Positions 1 through 9,294 of a DNA stretch of 64,000 bases are shown in pieces. The stretch's first letter is position 1; each line of letters starts with the position of its first letter. Position numbers and translations under genes: made by a program. The stretch spans positions 62,001 to 126,000 of the forward strand of contig NZ_JANHLK010000002.1 of NCBI RefSeq assembly GCF_028682635.1, read 5' to 3'. This DNA comes from Pseudomonas putida (GTDB taxonomy: Bacteria > Pseudomonadota > Gammaproteobacteria > Pseudomonadales > Pseudomonadaceae). Below the pieces are notes generated by a model. That model did no database searches and was not told the DNA's origin. It saw nothing but the letters and a program-made list of their open reading frames with translations.

Positions 1-208
1 TCAGTGTGGTGTAGCACTGGGCAAGCAGGCGCAGCAATTTGACTTTTGACAGCTTGGCACTGGCGCCGAGCAGGCCGAGCAATACGGCCACCAGCAGCGA
101 CATCGCCGATAACTTGATGGTCATCCAGGTGCCTTCCATCAGCAGCGGGCCAAAGCCCTTGAGGCTGAAGGCGGAGAGCCCCAGGTTTTGTAAGAGGTTT
201 TCGAACAT
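1..208 (-). CDS. Amino-acid ABC transporter permease, HisQ/ArtQ type (partial)
   Basis: Inner-membrane permease subunit of a polar or basic amino-acid importer. The ATG is at 208 and the first 69 codons are present; the rest lies outside the window. The N-terminus starts MFENLLQNLGLSAF, followed by GPLLMEGTWMTIKLSAMS and a hydrophobic segment (LLVAVLLGLLG), the usual entry into the first transmembrane helix of HisM/HisQ-type permeases. It lies directly downstream of a matching substrate-binding protein gene, separated by 56 bp that hold a terminator-like hairpin. The substrate class is inferred from the binding protein. Confidence 0.85.
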   Translation of the reverse strand, partial: MFENLLQNLGLSAFSLKGFGPLLMEGTWMTIKLSAMSLLVAVLLGLLGASAKLSKVKLLRLLAQCYTTL

Positions 209-230
209 AAATCAGCAACCTGATCGGATG

Positions 231-258
231 AAAAAAGCGCCCATCGCGAGATGGGCGC
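231..258 (-). terminator. Hairpin with T-run between binding-protein and permease genes
   Basis: Read on the minus strand, a 9-bp perfect GC-rich stem (237-245 with 250-258, loop GCGA) is followed by six T residues (231-236). This is a classical intrinsic terminator shape placed inside an operon. It would be expected to lower permease expression relative to the binding protein, or to protect the 3' end of the binding-protein mRNA. Confidence 0.75.
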
Positions 259-264
259 CGGGCA

Positions 265-1047
265 TTACTTGCCGCTGTACAGGTTCAGATCGCCAAAGTG
301 TTTCTTCTGAATGGTGGCGTAGGTGCCATCATCGTGTAACGCTTTGATACCTTTATCCAAAAGGGCTTTCAGCTCGGTGTTACCTTTCTTAATACCGATT
401 GCAGTCTTGGCTGGCAGCAGTTCGCTGTCGACTGGCTTGCTGATTTCGTAGCCTTCGCCTTTTGGCGACTTCAGGAAGCCGAGTTCAGCTTGCAGCATGT
501 CCTGGATCGCGGCATCGAGACGACCGGAAGTCAGGTCGGAATACACCTGGTCCTGGTTCTGATAAGCCTGGGTTTTCACCCCTGCCTTGTCCAGCACGGC
601 CTTGGCGTAGGCTTCCTGGATGGTGCCTTGTTCGTAGCCGACGGTCTTGCCTTTCAGCGAAGCGACGTCTTCGGTCAGGCCAGAACCTTTCTTGAACACG
701 TAGGCGGTCGGACCGGAGAACAGCTCGTTGGAGAAGTCGATGACTTTTTCGCGGGCTGGGGTGACGGTCATCGAAGAGATCACGCCGTCGAATTTATTGG
801 CCTTGAGGCCAGGAATCATGCCGTCGAAATCGCTTTCGACCCATTTGCACTTGACCTTCAGCTCGGCGCAGATCGCGTTCCCCAGGTCGATGTCGAAACC
901 TACCAGGTTGCCGTCGGCCGCTTTCGACTCGAACGGTGCATAGGAAGGGTCAACACCAAAACGCAATTCCTTGTATTCCTTTGCCAGCGCGGAACCGGCT
1001 GCCACGCACAACGCCAGTGCAGAAAGGGTCAGCAATGCTTTTTTCAT
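265..1047 (-). CDS. Periplasmic lysine/arginine/ornithine-type substrate-binding protein
   Basis: Extracellular solute-binding protein family 3, 260 aa. Residues 1-22 form a Sec signal peptide (MKKALLTLSALALCVAAGSALA). The mature part opens with KELRFGVDPSYAPFESK and contains GFDIDLGNAICAELKVKCKW and the TPAREKVIDFSNELF stretch typical of LAO, HisJ and AotJ proteins. The ATG at 1047 has an AGGGA ribosome site at good spacing. It captures a cationic amino acid in the periplasm and delivers it to the permease encoded downstream. Exact ligand choice (arginine, lysine, ornithine or histidine) cannot be read with certainty. A sigma-54-like promoter lies about 80 bp upstream. Confidence 0.88.
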   Translation of the reverse strand: MKKALLTLSALALCVAAGSALAKEYKELRFGVDPSYAPFESKAADGNLVGFDIDLGNAICAELKVKCKWVESDFDGMIPGLKANKFDGVISSMTVTPAREKVIDFSNELFSGPTAYVFKKGSGLTEDVASLKGKTVGYEQGTIQEAYAKAVLDKAGVKTQAYQNQDQVYSDLTSGRLDAAIQDMLQAELGFLKSPKGEGYEISKPVDSELLPAKTAIGIKKGNTELKALLDKGIKALHDDGTYATIQKKHFGDLNLYSGK

Positions 1048-1126
1048 TATTCAATCCCTAAGAACCAATATGAGCGCTTGTGGCGCAGAATTATTGTTAC
1101 TGGTAAGCGTAAGCCCTGATGAAAGT

Positions 1127-1142
1127 AGCAATTTCCGAACCA
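1127..1142 (-). promoter_or_regulatory. Possible sigma-54 (-24/-12) promoter
   Basis: On the minus strand the sequence TGGTTCGGAAATTGCT has GG and GC separated by 10 bases and the full TTGCT of the -12 element, with 5 of 7 matches to the -24 element TGGCACG. It points towards the binding-protein gene, 80 bp upstream of its ATG. RpoN control of amino-acid ABC transporters is known in pseudomonads. Assignment here is by eye only. Confidence 0.4.
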
Positions 1143-1264
1143 TAGTGCCGAACAAGCGTTTAAAAGGTTTTCGGGAAATTGCAGGAGGCGATTAGTGCAC
1201 GAAATTGGGCGTGATGAAAAGCCCGCACTTTTTTGGTTCTGCGCGGTGCTCGCAAAGATTGGGT

Positions 1265-2950
1265 TCAGCCGAGCAAATCCTGCAATGTACCCAGGTGATC
1301 AGCTTCTTCGACCGACTTGTCCTGGCGCCAGCGCAGCATCCGTGGAAACCGCACGGCAATCCCGCTTTTGTGGCGTTTGGACAAGGCAATACCCTCGAAA
1401 CCCAGTTCAAACACCAGGCTCGGCTTGACGCTGATCACCGGGCCGAATTTTTCCACCGTGGTTCTGCGCACGATGCTGTCGACCTGGCGCATCTGCTCAT
1501 CGGTCAACCCCGAATAGGCCTTGGCGAACGGCACCAGCGCGCGCTCGCTGGCGTCCGGTGGCGCGTCCCAGACGGCGAAGGTGTAATCGCTGTAGAGACT
1601 GGCCCGGCGGCCATGACCGCGCTGCGCATAAATCAGCACTGCGTCGACACTGAAGGGGTCGACTTTCCATTTCCACCAGACCCCCATGTCCTTGGTGCGA
1701 CCGACGCCGTAGAGGGCGTCCCGAGCCTTGAGCATCATGCCTTCGACCCCGAGCTTGCGCGATGCTTCCCGCTGCCGGGCCAGGTCGAACCAGTCTTCAC
1801 CGGTCAACAGCGGCGAGGCGAGCAGCAGTGGATTGTTGGCCTGGGCGATCACCTGCTCCAGCTGACTGCGCCGTCGGCTTTGCGGTTGGTTGCGCCAGTC
1901 CGCGCCTTCCCATTCCAGCAAGTCGTAGGCGAGGATGACCACCGGCACGTCATTGAGAATCTTGCGGGTGAGGTTCTTACGGCCGATCCGCTGCTGCAAC
2001 AGGGCGAAAGGTTGCACGGCGGGGGCATCCGGGGCCGGATCAAAGGCATCTTCGGTCGCTGATCGAGTGGTTTTCCAGGCAACGATTTCCCCGTCGATCA
2101 CGGTGCCGTCGGGCAGGCAGTGGATCAGGCTGTCGAATTCCGGAAAGCGATCGGTGACCAGCTCTTCACCCCGCGACCAGATCCACAGGCGCCCATCGCG
2201 CTTGACGATCTGCGCCCGGATGCCGTCCCACTTCCATTCCACCTGCCAATGGCTGGCGGCACCGAGCAGCGCTTCAAATTGTTCGACCGGTTGCGCCAGG
2301 GCATGGGCGAGGAAAAACGGATACGGCTGACCGCCGCGTTGCGCATGCTCGTCGGGCGATTGCGCGGCGATCAACTTCAGGTAGCTGGCGGCACTCGGCC
2401 GGTTGGACAGGTCGGTGTAGCCCACCATGCGCTGGGCCACGCGCTTGCTGTCCAGCTGCGCCATGGCGGCCAGGGCCCGGGTCACCAGCAACTTGGAGAC
2501 GCCGACGCGAAAGCTGCCGGTGATCAATTTGATGCACAGCATCAGGCTGGGACGGTCCAGTTGCGACCAGAGCACCGGCAGGCGCTCGGCGAGCACCTGC
2601 GGGGATTCGCCGCGCAATGGCAGCAGTTTTTCTTCGATCCACACCGCCAGGCCGTCGTTGGAGCGGTAGGGCATCTCCGGCAGCACCAGGGAAATGGTTT
2701 CCGCCATGTCGCCGACCGCCTGGTAACTCTCTTCGAACAGCCAGGGTGAAAGCCCGGAATACGCGACGGCCAACTCCCGCAGCACGCGCACCGGCACCAA
2801 CTGCCTGGGGCGACCTCCGGACAAAAAGTACACCGCCCACGCGGCATCTTCCGGTGCAGCCTGGGCAAAGTAATCCTGCATCGCCGCCAGCTTGGCGTTG
2901 CTCGACGTCGTGGCGTCGAGCTCGGCGTACAACTGGGCAAACGCCTTCAT
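1265..2950 (-). CDS. ATP-dependent DNA ligase (LigC-like, nuclease-associated)
   Basis: 561-aa ATP-dependent DNA ligase. An N-terminal helical DNA-binding region (about 1-200) precedes the nucleotidyltransferase core, with motif I EWKWDGIRAQ (lysine 240 is the predicted adenylation site). Later ligase motifs include DGEIVAW, EGMMLKARDALYGVG and WWKWKVDP, followed by an OB-fold (about 440-550). It seals nicks with ATP, in contrast to the essential NAD-dependent LigA. Its ATG overlaps the stop of the upstream nuclease gene by 4 bp (ATGA), so the two are translationally coupled. Related loci in other proteobacteria also carry an Lhr-type helicase and a metallophosphoesterase; neither is adjacent here. 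The family assignment is secure, the physiological role is inferred. Confidence 0.92.
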   Translation of the reverse strand: MKAFAQLYAELDATTSSNAKLAAMQDYFAQAAPEDAAWAVYFLSGGRPRQLVPVRVLRELAVAYSGLSPWLFEESYQAVGDMAETISLVLPEMPYRSNDGLAVWIEEKLLPLRGESPQVLAERLPVLWSQLDRPSLMLCIKLITGSFRVGVSKLLVTRALAAMAQLDSKRVAQRMVGYTDLSNRPSAASYLKLIAAQSPDEHAQRGGQPYPFFLAHALAQPVEQFEALLGAASHWQVEWKWDGIRAQIVKRDGRLWIWSRGEELVTDRFPEFDSLIHCLPDGTVIDGEIVAWKTTRSATEDAFDPAPDAPAVQPFALLQQRIGRKNLTRKILNDVPVVILAYDLLEWEGADWRNQPQSRRRSQLEQVIAQANNPLLLASPLLTGEDWFDLARQREASRKLGVEGMMLKARDALYGVGRTKDMGVWWKWKVDPFSVDAVLIYAQRGHGRRASLYSDYTFAVWDAPPDASERALVPFAKAYSGLTDEQMRQVDSIVRRTTVEKFGPVISVKPSLVFELGFEGIALSKRHKSGIAVRFPRMLRWRQDKSVEEADHLGTLQDLLG

Positions 2951-3972
2951 GGAGACGCCTCGATGGCTTCGGCTGTCGATGCCTCCTCTTCGTCGCCGTA
3001 CTCGGTACTGAAGCCTTGGGCGTCCAGGCCTTGTTCACGCAAGTGGCGCACCAGTACTGCGACTGAACCGTGGGTGACCATCACCCGTTGCGCACCCGTC
3101 TGTTCGATGGCCCAGAGCAAACCGGGCCAGTCAGCGTGATCGGACAGCACGAAGCCGCGATCCACACCGCGTCGCCGACGTGCCCCGCGCAAGCGCATCC
3201 AGCCGCTGGCGAAGCCGTCGCTGAAGTCACCGAAGCGGCGCATCCAGGTGCTGCCACCGGCGGAGGGTGGAGCGATGACCAGCGCTTTACGCAGGATTGG
3301 ATCGTTTTTCTGGAAGTCGCCGGCATAGAGCGTCGGTGGCAGGTTTATTCCACTCTCGCGGTAAACACGGTTCAGCGGCTCGACCGCGCCATGGGCCAGG
3401 ATGGGCCCCAGGCTGGCATCGATGCCGTGGAGGATGCGCTGGGCCTTGCCGAAGGAATAACAGAACAGCACGCTGGTTTTGTCTTGCGCGGCGTTGGCTT
3501 GCCACCACTGGTTGATCTCGGCAAACACCTGCGCCTGGGGCTGCCAGCGGTAGATCGGCAAACCGAATGTAGACTCGGTGATGAAGGTGTGACAGCGCAC
3601 TGGCTCGAAGGCGGCGCAGGTGCCATCGGGTTCGATCTTGTAGTCGCCTGACGCCACCCAGACTTCTCCGCCATATTCCAGGCGCACCTGGGCCGAGCCG
3701 AGTACGTGGCCGGCGGGGTGGAAACTCAGGGTGACGCCGTGATGCAGCAGCCGCTCGCCATACGCCAGGGTTTGCAGGTCGATGTCCTGGCCCAGTCGCG
3801 CACGCAGAATCCCCTCGCCGGGTGCCGCCGCCAGGTAATGCTGGTTGCCAGTACGGGCGTGGTCGCCATGGGCGTGGGTGATGACCGAACGCTCGACCGG
3901 CCGCCACGGGTCGATGTAGAAATCGCCAGCAGGGCAGTACAAGCCTTCGGGTCGCGCGATGACAAGGTCCAC
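2947..3972 (-). CDS. Ligase-associated DNA nuclease, metallo-beta-lactamase/beta-CASP fold (Exo)
   Basis: 341-aa metallo-beta-lactamase-fold nuclease of the mRNA 3'-end-processing/Artemis-like group. The metal-binding motif HAHGDH sits at residues 33-38. Further ligands are likely in HPAGHVLGSAQV, the SGDYK segment, FLSDHADW and VTHGS. The start is GTG at 3972, giving MDLVIARPEGLYCPAGDFY, which matches the usual N-terminus of ligase-associated exonucleases. It probably trims DNA ends before sealing by the ligase whose ATG overlaps its stop. The pair forms a small repair operon transcribed away from quiP. Confidence 0.9.
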   Translation of the reverse strand: MDLVIARPEGLYCPAGDFYIDPWRPVERSVITHAHGDHARTGNQHYLAAAPGEGILRARLGQDIDLQTLAYGERLLHHGVTLSFHPAGHVLGSAQVRLEYGGEVWVASGDYKIEPDGTCAAFEPVRCHTFITESTFGLPIYRWQPQAQVFAEINQWWQANAAQDKTSVLFCYSFGKAQRILHGIDASLGPILAHGAVEPLNRVYRESGINLPPTLYAGDFQKNDPILRKALVIAPPSAGGSTWMRRFGDFSDGFASGWMRLRGARRRRGVDRGFVLSDHADWPGLLWAIEQTGAQRVMVTHGSVAVLVRHLREQGLDAQGFSTEYGDEEEASTAEAIEASP

Positions 3973-4061
3973 GTTGTTATCCAGGTGGAGGGGCTTGTTA
4001 GCTAGGAGGCTGGCGCGCAGGGAGAAGTTCTATCGGGATTTCCCGGGTAAACCACCTACCC

Positions 4062-4152
4062 CTGTAGGAGCGAGCTTGCTCGCGAAAGCGGCTTCACATT
4101 CAACATGTATGTTGACTGGTACTCCGCCTTCGCGAGCAAGCCCGCTCCCACA
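4062..4152. repeat. REPIN (two inverted REP copies)
   Basis: Left arm TGTAGGAGCGAGCTTGCTCG and a right arm ending GCAAGCCCGCTCCCACA enclose a short spacer. It lies between exo and the 3' end of quiP. The left arm is a variant (GTAGGAGCGAG), the right arm the standard form. Confidence 0.9.
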
Positions 4153-4165
4153 TTTTGGCTAGGCG

Positions 4166-6616
4166 TTATTTGCCAGGTGTCAGGGTCAACCGCTTGGTCC
4201 CATACACCCGGTCAAAATTCGCCGGCTGCATCGGCAAGCTCTGGTACTGCCCCTTCAGCCACGGCTCGATGCCGTTGAGGTAGTTCGGGCTGGCCGGGTT
4301 GCCGGACTGGCCGGTGGCGATCTGGCCCATCAACGGTTCGGGCTGGCCGAAGTCGACGATCAGACGCATGGCCGGTGCCCGCGTGGTGTTGAAGTCCTGG
4401 CCCACGGCGAACGCGGCCGTGTTGAGGGTCGTCTGGTCGCCGCCAGCCGGCTGAGGCCCGCGCACAGTCTGGCCACTGGTGTTCTTCCACTCATAGCGGT
4501 GAAGTTTGCCCCACTGCCAGGCTTTGTGATCGCCGCCCAACTGACTGTCGCCTGCGCTGATCGCGGCGGCCAGGCTGCGGGCGAGGATCGCCGGTTTGTC
4601 TTCTTTCTGTGCGGTGTGCACATCATCCCAGAACGGACTGTCTTCACGCCCCAGCAAGTGATCGGCCTGCGCCGCGTAGGACAGCGAGCCATTGGCGATG
4701 AAGGCTTGCCAAGCCGGGCTGCCTTGCGGTCCCAATTCATCGAGGAAAATCTGCCGGGTGCTTTCCTGCAGGAACAGCTGGTAGATCGCCGCGTCGGCAG
4801 AAGTCGGGCTGAGTTTGCCGTCAAACGCCATCAGGCGGGTCAAGGCCTCGCGAGCCTTGCCACGATCGGCCACTGGCAAAGCCTCGATGGCCTGCTTGAG
4901 CGGCTGGGACATACCCGGTGCCTCGAACATTTTCTTCAGCTTGGCGGCGAAGGTGGTGGTCTGGTCGTACTGCATGGCGATCAGGCTGCGGGTGTCATGT
5001 TTGCCCACGCCGGCCAGCTCGGCCAGGCGTTCGCCACGTTCCGGTGCCGACCAGGAATTGGACAGCTGCATGCCATAGCCATGGGGAATGACCCGCTGGT
5101 TGGCGGTGCCGAGCCAGCCCTGGGCCGGGTCCTGGTCGTAGGGGTGCAGCATCGGGTCGGCGTAACCGTCCCAATCGTAACGCCCCTCCCAACCCGGCGA
5201 GGGCAGCAGGCCTTCGCCTTCGCGGCGGTTCGGATAGCGACCGGTGACCTGCCAGCCAATGTTGCTGGCATCGGCAAACACCAGGTTCAGGGCAATGGCG
5301 CGAATTTCGCGACTGGCGTCCGAGGCTTTCTCGACGTTCTGCGCACGGGACAAGTCAAAGAAGGCGTCCAGGCTCTTGTCGTCGGTAAAGCTTGGCGTTT
5401 GCAAGGCCAGGCCGAAACCGCTGCCCTGGGCCAGGCCCTGGGCACTGTTGAGCAGGGGACCGTGGCGGGTTTCGAACACGGCTTCGCGAATCGGCCGCTG
5501 GCCTTTGACGAAGTAGGTTTCGTTGCGCACGATCGCCGGCTGCCACTTGCCAGCGGTTTCGTAGGACAGCCCGTTGCCCTGGCGTTTGATTTTTTCCAGG
5601 AACAGGTCCTGGTTATCGCCCATGACGGTCGTCATGCTCCAGGCCACTTTGCCGTTGAACCCGTCCAATATCATCGGCAAGCCGGCGATGGTCGCCCCGG
5701 AAGCCTGATACTTCGGTGCGCGGATCTGCACGTAGCTGAACAGCGATGGCACCCCCATCGGGCCATGGCTGTCGCTGGCCAGCAGGCTTTTACCGCTGCG
5801 GCTGCGTTGCGGGGCAATGGCCCAGTTGTTCGATGAAGTGGCGCCCAGCAGATTCAGCCCGGACAGCTGGTCGGTGGCCTTGCTGATGTCAGCCAGCCCC
5901 GGTACTTGGCCGTTGAGCTTGATGCCCTGAAGCTTTTCACTTTCGCCCAGGGGCAGTTTTTCATCCGGGGCCGAAGGGGTCAGCCACGGCAGTTTGTCGG
6001 TGGTGACGGTCTGGGCCAGCACCAGCGAGGCAATCTCCTCGGGCAGGTTGGCGGACTGGCTGAAGTTGAACAGGCAGAAAATCAGCGCCGAATCTTCCGG
6101 CTGCCAGTACTCGGGCTTGTACCCGGTGGCGACGAGGTCGGCTGGCAGCTTGTCGCGGTAGCGGAACAGATAGGCGTTGACCCCGCGGGCATAGACTTCG
6201 AAGAAGCGCTTGAGGCGCGCAGAAGAGGCCTTGTACAACTCGCCGGCGTTTTTCTTCAGGTTGACCGCGCGCATATAGCGGTCGGCGTCCAGCACGTCCG
6301 AGCCCTGCATCTCGGCCAATCGACCCTGGGCGAGCAAGCGCAGGGTGACCATCTGGGTAATGCGGTCACTGGCGTGCACATAGCCGAGGGCGAACAGCGC
6401 ATCGTGAAAACTGTTGCTTTCGATCAACGGCATGCCCATGGCATTGCGCCGCACCGAAACGTTCTGCGCCAGCCCTTTGAGCGGCTGTACGCCAGAGGTG
6501 GGCGGGAGGGTGTCCTGGGCATTGAAGCTCTGACAACCGGTCAGGCTTAAAATACCCGCCACTGCTGCGGCAACGCCGAACCGGGGTAGAAAATGTGAAA
6601 GGGCTGGCGAGGCCAT
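4166..6616 (-). CDS. quiP: Acyl-homoserine lactone acylase QuiP (penicillin acylase family)
   Basis: 816-aa Ntn-hydrolase of the penicillin amidase family. The preproprotein should be cleaved autocatalytically before serine 262 in [19 protein letters not shown], giving alpha and beta chains; the beta chain has the expected [14 protein letters not shown] segment. In P. aeruginosa, QuiP hydrolyses long-chain acyl-homoserine lactones and the sequence resembles it along its whole length as I recall it. The N-terminus is hydrophobic and carries a lipobox-like LTGC at 25-28, so the precursor may be a lipoprotein. The ATG at 6616 has an AGGAG site. Its gene is divergent from the I36-like gene. Quorum quenching is inferred from the family; other N-acyl amides are possible substrates. 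Confidence 0.85.
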   Translation of the reverse strand: MASPALSHFLPRFGVAAAVAGILSLTGCQSFNAQDTLPPTSGVQPLKGLAQNVSVRRNAMGMPLIESNSFHDALFALGYVHASDRITQMVTLRLLAQGRLAEMQGSDVLDADRYMRAVNLKKNAGELYKASSARLKRFFEVYARGVNAYLFRYRDKLPADLVATGYKPEYWQPEDSALIFCLFNFSQSANLPEEIASLVLAQTVTTDKLPWLTPSAPDEKLPLGESEKLQGIKLNGQVPGLADISKATDQLSGLNLLGATSSNNWAIAPQRSRSGKSLLASDSHGPMGVPSLFSYVQIRAPKYQASGATIAGLPMILDGFNGKVAWSMTTVMGDNQDLFLEKIKRQGNGLSYETAGKWQPAIVRNETYFVKGQRPIREAVFETRHGPLLNSAQGLAQGSGFGLALQTPSFTDDKSLDAFFDLSRAQNVEKASDASREIRAIALNLVFADASNIGWQVTGRYPNRREGEGLLPSPGWEGRYDWDGYADPMLHPYDQDPAQGWLGTANQRVIPHGYGMQLSNSWSAPERGERLAELAGVGKHDTRSLIAMQYDQTTTFAAKLKKMFEAPGMSQPLKQAIEALPVADRGKAREALTRLMAFDGKLSPTSADAAIYQLFLQESTRQIFLDELGPQGSPAWQAFIANGSLSYAAQADHLLGREDSPFWDDVHTAQKEDKPAILARSLAAAISAGDSQLGGDHKAWQWGKLHRYEWKNTSGQTVRGPQPAGGDQTTLNTAAFAVGQDFNTTRAPAMRLIVDFGQPEPLMGQIATGQSGNPASPNYLNGIEPWLKGQYQSLPMQPANFDRVYGTKRLTLTPGK

Positions 6617-6842
6617 GGCAAAGCTCCTGCGGGGTAGAGGCGGCGGCGCGCAATAAAGGCGCTACGTTAGTGAGCAGGAGGGGCCCGCGCAAGCGGGGCG
6701 CGGGGTTATTTCAACAACTCGCCTGATGGTGCCATCCGTCGAGCCTGTTATTTCTGACAGTAGACAATCAATTGTGCCGAAGGGACTCTGGTTTCCTGCT
6801 CACGCTGAGGGTGTTCAGCGTTCCAGGCGACGGAGTTTGTGC

Positions 6843-7502
6843 ATGAACAGCAAATGGCTGGTTGGCTTCGTGGCACTCTGCCTCGGTGTCGGCGTACTGT
6901 TCTTTTCGGCGAAGCAGGCGACGGTCGAGCGCAGCCCCTATGCCTTGTTTGAACCGCCCATGTCTGTCGGGCAAAAAGCCGAGGTGCAACAGCAAATCGA
7001 CCGACAACTCCTTAGTCAGTCCGGAGGGCATCAAGTCAGTTCGACTCAAGTGATTTACGACAACGGTGCCGTTGTGCTGACCTTTCCGGTACCCGGCGAC
7101 GAAGGTCAGTCAGATCGCGCCTGTGATTACGGTTACGTGTGTCTGTGGAGCGCTGCGGATTTCGCAGGCAGGAAATTGTCGTTGCTCAGCACTTCGAAAA
7201 GCCGGCCGGTCAATCTGTCCGATTACGGTATGAGTGCCCAGGTCGCCTCCTGGCAGCACAACAACAAGGCCCACTCAGTGAAGATCTTCGGCGTGGATGG
7301 GCCTGGCGCCAGGGGCAACATGGTGATGAGCAATATCAGGGAGGTGATCCTTGGCAAAGGCTGCTGTCCGTTCAGTATTCCCGAAGATATCCGCATCATC
7401 GACACCTGGACGGAGATCACTGCCCAGCGCCGACTGACCGGGCATAACGCTCGGATCGTGAGCATCGCATTCGCCCCCATGTCCATGTTGTTTGCGCAAT
7501 AG
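6843..7502 (+). CDS. Secreted or membrane-anchored protein with peptidase-inhibitor I36-like domain
   Basis: 219 aa from the ATG at 6843, preceded by GGAG. Residues 4-22 (KWLVGFVALCLGVGVLFFS) form a signal peptide or anchor. After a spacer with a VGQKAEVQQQIDRQL helix, residues about 98-155 contain CDYGYVCLWSAADFAGRKL and a crystallin-like beta pattern typical of the Streptomyces metalloprotease-inhibitor (I36) family. The C-terminal part (CCPFSIPEDIRIIDTWTEI) is not recognised. It probably acts in the periplasm or outside the cell; inhibitor activity is inferred from fold similarity only. A longer in-frame start at 6726 lacks the signal sequence at its end and is less likely. Confidence 0.65.
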   Translation: MNSKWLVGFVALCLGVGVLFFSAKQATVERSPYALFEPPMSVGQKAEVQQQIDRQLLSQSGGHQVSSTQVIYDNGAVVLTFPVPGDEGQSDRACDYGYVCLWSAADFAGRKLSLLSTSKSRPVNLSDYGMSAQVASWQHNNKAHSVKIFGVDGPGARGNMVMSNIREVILGKGCCPFSIPEDIRIIDTWTEITAQRRLTGHNARIVSIAFAPMSMLFAQ

Positions 7503-7925
7503 GCAGTCGGACAAATCATCCACTCGCTGAACCGATTTTGTCCTCAATACTGGCCGACTAGTGGCCTTGCAAGCCCAAGGCCGATGTCTATGCTGACGCG
7601 TAACTAACCATGTCGACCGTTATCGGTGGATGTGGTCCCTCGAACCAGACTGTCAGAGTGCGCAACCCAAGGCACCAACACACTTGCAGGACGTTATCCG
7701 GAAATGGAGTTCGCTTATGAGCACGTTAGGGCTGGCCCGACCCCGGGCTATCAAGAGAAGGATGTCTTGATGAGAGTGTCGTTATAAGGACCCCCTCCGA
7801 TCGAACATCACCAATCACCTGATGGGTTCCTCCTCCTTGGAGGAACGCGTGTGCCTGTTCTGTTGAACGTAGTGGTGGATTTGAAAGACCGGCAACTTTC
7901 ATAAACGCGCAAAGGTGATACGACC
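7503..7925. other. 423-bp gene-free region upstream of the chemoreceptor gene
   Basis: No convincing ORF or RNA gene is seen here. It has lower GC than its surroundings and contains one perfect hairpin (7826-7846) about 80 bp before the chemoreceptor ATG. It probably holds the promoter and a long leader of that gene. Confidence 0.5.
7826..7846 (+). promoter_or_regulatory. Perfect 8-bp hairpin in leader of the chemoreceptor gene
   Basis: GTTCCTCC (7826-7833) pairs with GGAGGAAC (7839-7846) around a 5-nt loop. No T-run follows, so it is not a typical terminator. It may be a leader structure or protein-binding site; function unknown. Confidence 0.4.
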
Positions 7926-9245
7926 ATGTTTAACCTGCATCACAAGGCTGACCTGCTGGAAATCGAACGTTTCAGCTGCGCGCTGACCGAAGCCAACGCC
8001 AAGCTGGCTGCGGTCAGTCGGTCAATGGCGATGATTGAATTCACCCCCGATGGCGTCGTCCTTGAGGCCAACGAGAATTTTTGCAAGGCCATGGGATACA
8101 GTGCCGAAGAAGTACGCGGCAAACATCACCGGATATTCTGTGAAGAGGCGTTTTACCGCAGCGAGGAGTACGCCAGGTTGTGGCGTGATCTCGCCCGGGG
8201 CGAACCGATCAGCGGCGCTTTCCTGCGCTTGAACAAGAGCGGCAAGGAGATCTGGCTCGAAGCCAGCTACATGCCGGTGCTGGGTCCCGATCGGCAGGTG
8301 CGCAGCGTGATCAAGGTGGCTACCGACATTTCCGCCCGGGTCAACCAGGAACACGAAAACCAAAGCAGGCTCGCCGCCATTGGCCGCTCCATGGCGGTGA
8401 TCGAGTTCACCCCCGAAGGCCGTGTGATCACGGCGAACGACAACTTCCTGAAAACCACGCAATACTCGCTCAATGAAGTCGTCGGTCAGCATCACAGCAT
8501 GTTCTGCCATCGCGCCGAAGCGGAATCCCAGGGCTACAAGAACTTCTGGGCCTCGCTGAACCGCGGCGAATATCACTCCCATCGATTCGAGCGCAAGAGC
8601 AAGCAGGGCCAGACGATATTCCTGGAGGCCTCCTACAACCCGTTGTTCGACGCCAAGGGCCGCCTGTACAAGGTGGTCAAGTTCGCCAGCGACATCACCC
8701 AACAGATGACCACCCTGCAATCCGCCGCGGACTCGGCCCACAGCACCTCGGTGCAAAACGACGCCTGCGCGCGCAAGGGCTCCGAGGTCGTGCAGCAGAC
8801 GGTGCAGATCATCCAGGACATCTCCAGGGACTTGAACCAGGCGGCGCTGAGCATCGATGCGGTGAACAAGCAGTCCGAGATCATTGGCACCATCGTCCAG
8901 ACCATCCGCGGGATTGCCGATCAGACCAACCTGCTGGCGCTCAACGCCGCCATCGAAGCGGCCCGCGCCGGCGAGCACGGGCGCGGGTTTGCCGTGGTGG
9001 CCGATGAAGTGCGCAGCCTGGCCGCACGCACCAGCCAGGCCACCCTGGAGATTGTCGATGTGGTGCGCAAGAACCACGACCTGTCATTGAGTGCGGTGTC
9101 GAGCATGCAGTCGAGCCTGAGTCGAACCGGGCTCGGCGTGGAGCTGGCGAACGAGGCGGGGGAGGTGATCCTGGAGATCCAGCAGGGCTCGCGACATGTG
9201 GTGGACGCCATCAGCCAGTTCAACTCGACGTTGCAGTTGAACTGA
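7926..9245 (+). CDS. Soluble chemoreceptor with two PAS domains, BdlA-like
   Basis: 439-aa methyl-accepting chemotaxis protein without transmembrane segments. Two tandem PAS domains occupy about 27-130 and 150-255; each ends with the repeated pattern KVATDIS or KVKFASDIT after an EASY motif. The signalling domain has the conserved hairpin tip [21 protein letters not shown] followed by [19 protein letters not shown]. The arrangement and sequence resemble P. aeruginosa BdlA, which links redox or nutrient cues to biofilm dispersal; the PAS domains could bind heme or flavin. The signalling domain is short and ends soon after the tip, as in BdlA. Whether it drives dispersal or chemotaxis here is unknown. 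Confidence 0.85.
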   Translation: MFNLHHKADLLEIERFSCALTEANAKLAAVSRSMAMIEFTPDGVVLEANENFCKAMGYSAEEVRGKHHRIFCEEAFYRSEEYARLWRDLARGEPISGAFLRLNKSGKEIWLEASYMPVLGPDRQVRSVIKVATDISARVNQEHENQSRLAAIGRSMAVIEFTPEGRVITANDNFLKTTQYSLNEVVGQHHSMFCHRAEAESQGYKNFWASLNRGEYHSHRFERKSKQGQTIFLEASYNPLFDAKGRLYKVVKFASDITQQMTTLQSAADSAHSTSVQNDACARKGSEVVQQTVQIIQDISRDLNQAALSIDAVNKQSEIIGTIVQTIRGIADQTNLLALNAAIEAARAGEHGRGFAVVADEVRSLAARTSQATLEIVDVVRKNHDLSLSAVSSMQSSLSRTGLGVELANEAGEVILEIQQGSRHVVDAISQFNSTLQLN

Positions 9246-9252
9246 CCGAATT

Positions 9253-9278
9253 GCAGGAGCCTGCAAGCCGGCTTCTGC
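9253..9278. terminator. Hairpin between convergent genes
   Basis: GCAGGAGCC pairs with GGCTTCTGC (one G-T pair) between the convergent chemoreceptor and MFS genes. There is no clear T-run, so termination here is a weak inference. Confidence 0.3.
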
Positions 9279-9294
9279 AGTTACCGTAAGGTCT

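Noticed and set aside
1205..2062. Long plus-strand open frame opposite the DNA ligase
   Set aside because: It is the antisense shadow of the ligase gene, which has clear motifs; the frame has arginine/glutamine-rich composition and no recognisable domain.
4499..5836. 445-codon plus-strand frame opposite quiP
   Set aside because: Antisense shadow of quiP in GC-rich DNA; no ribosome site or domain.
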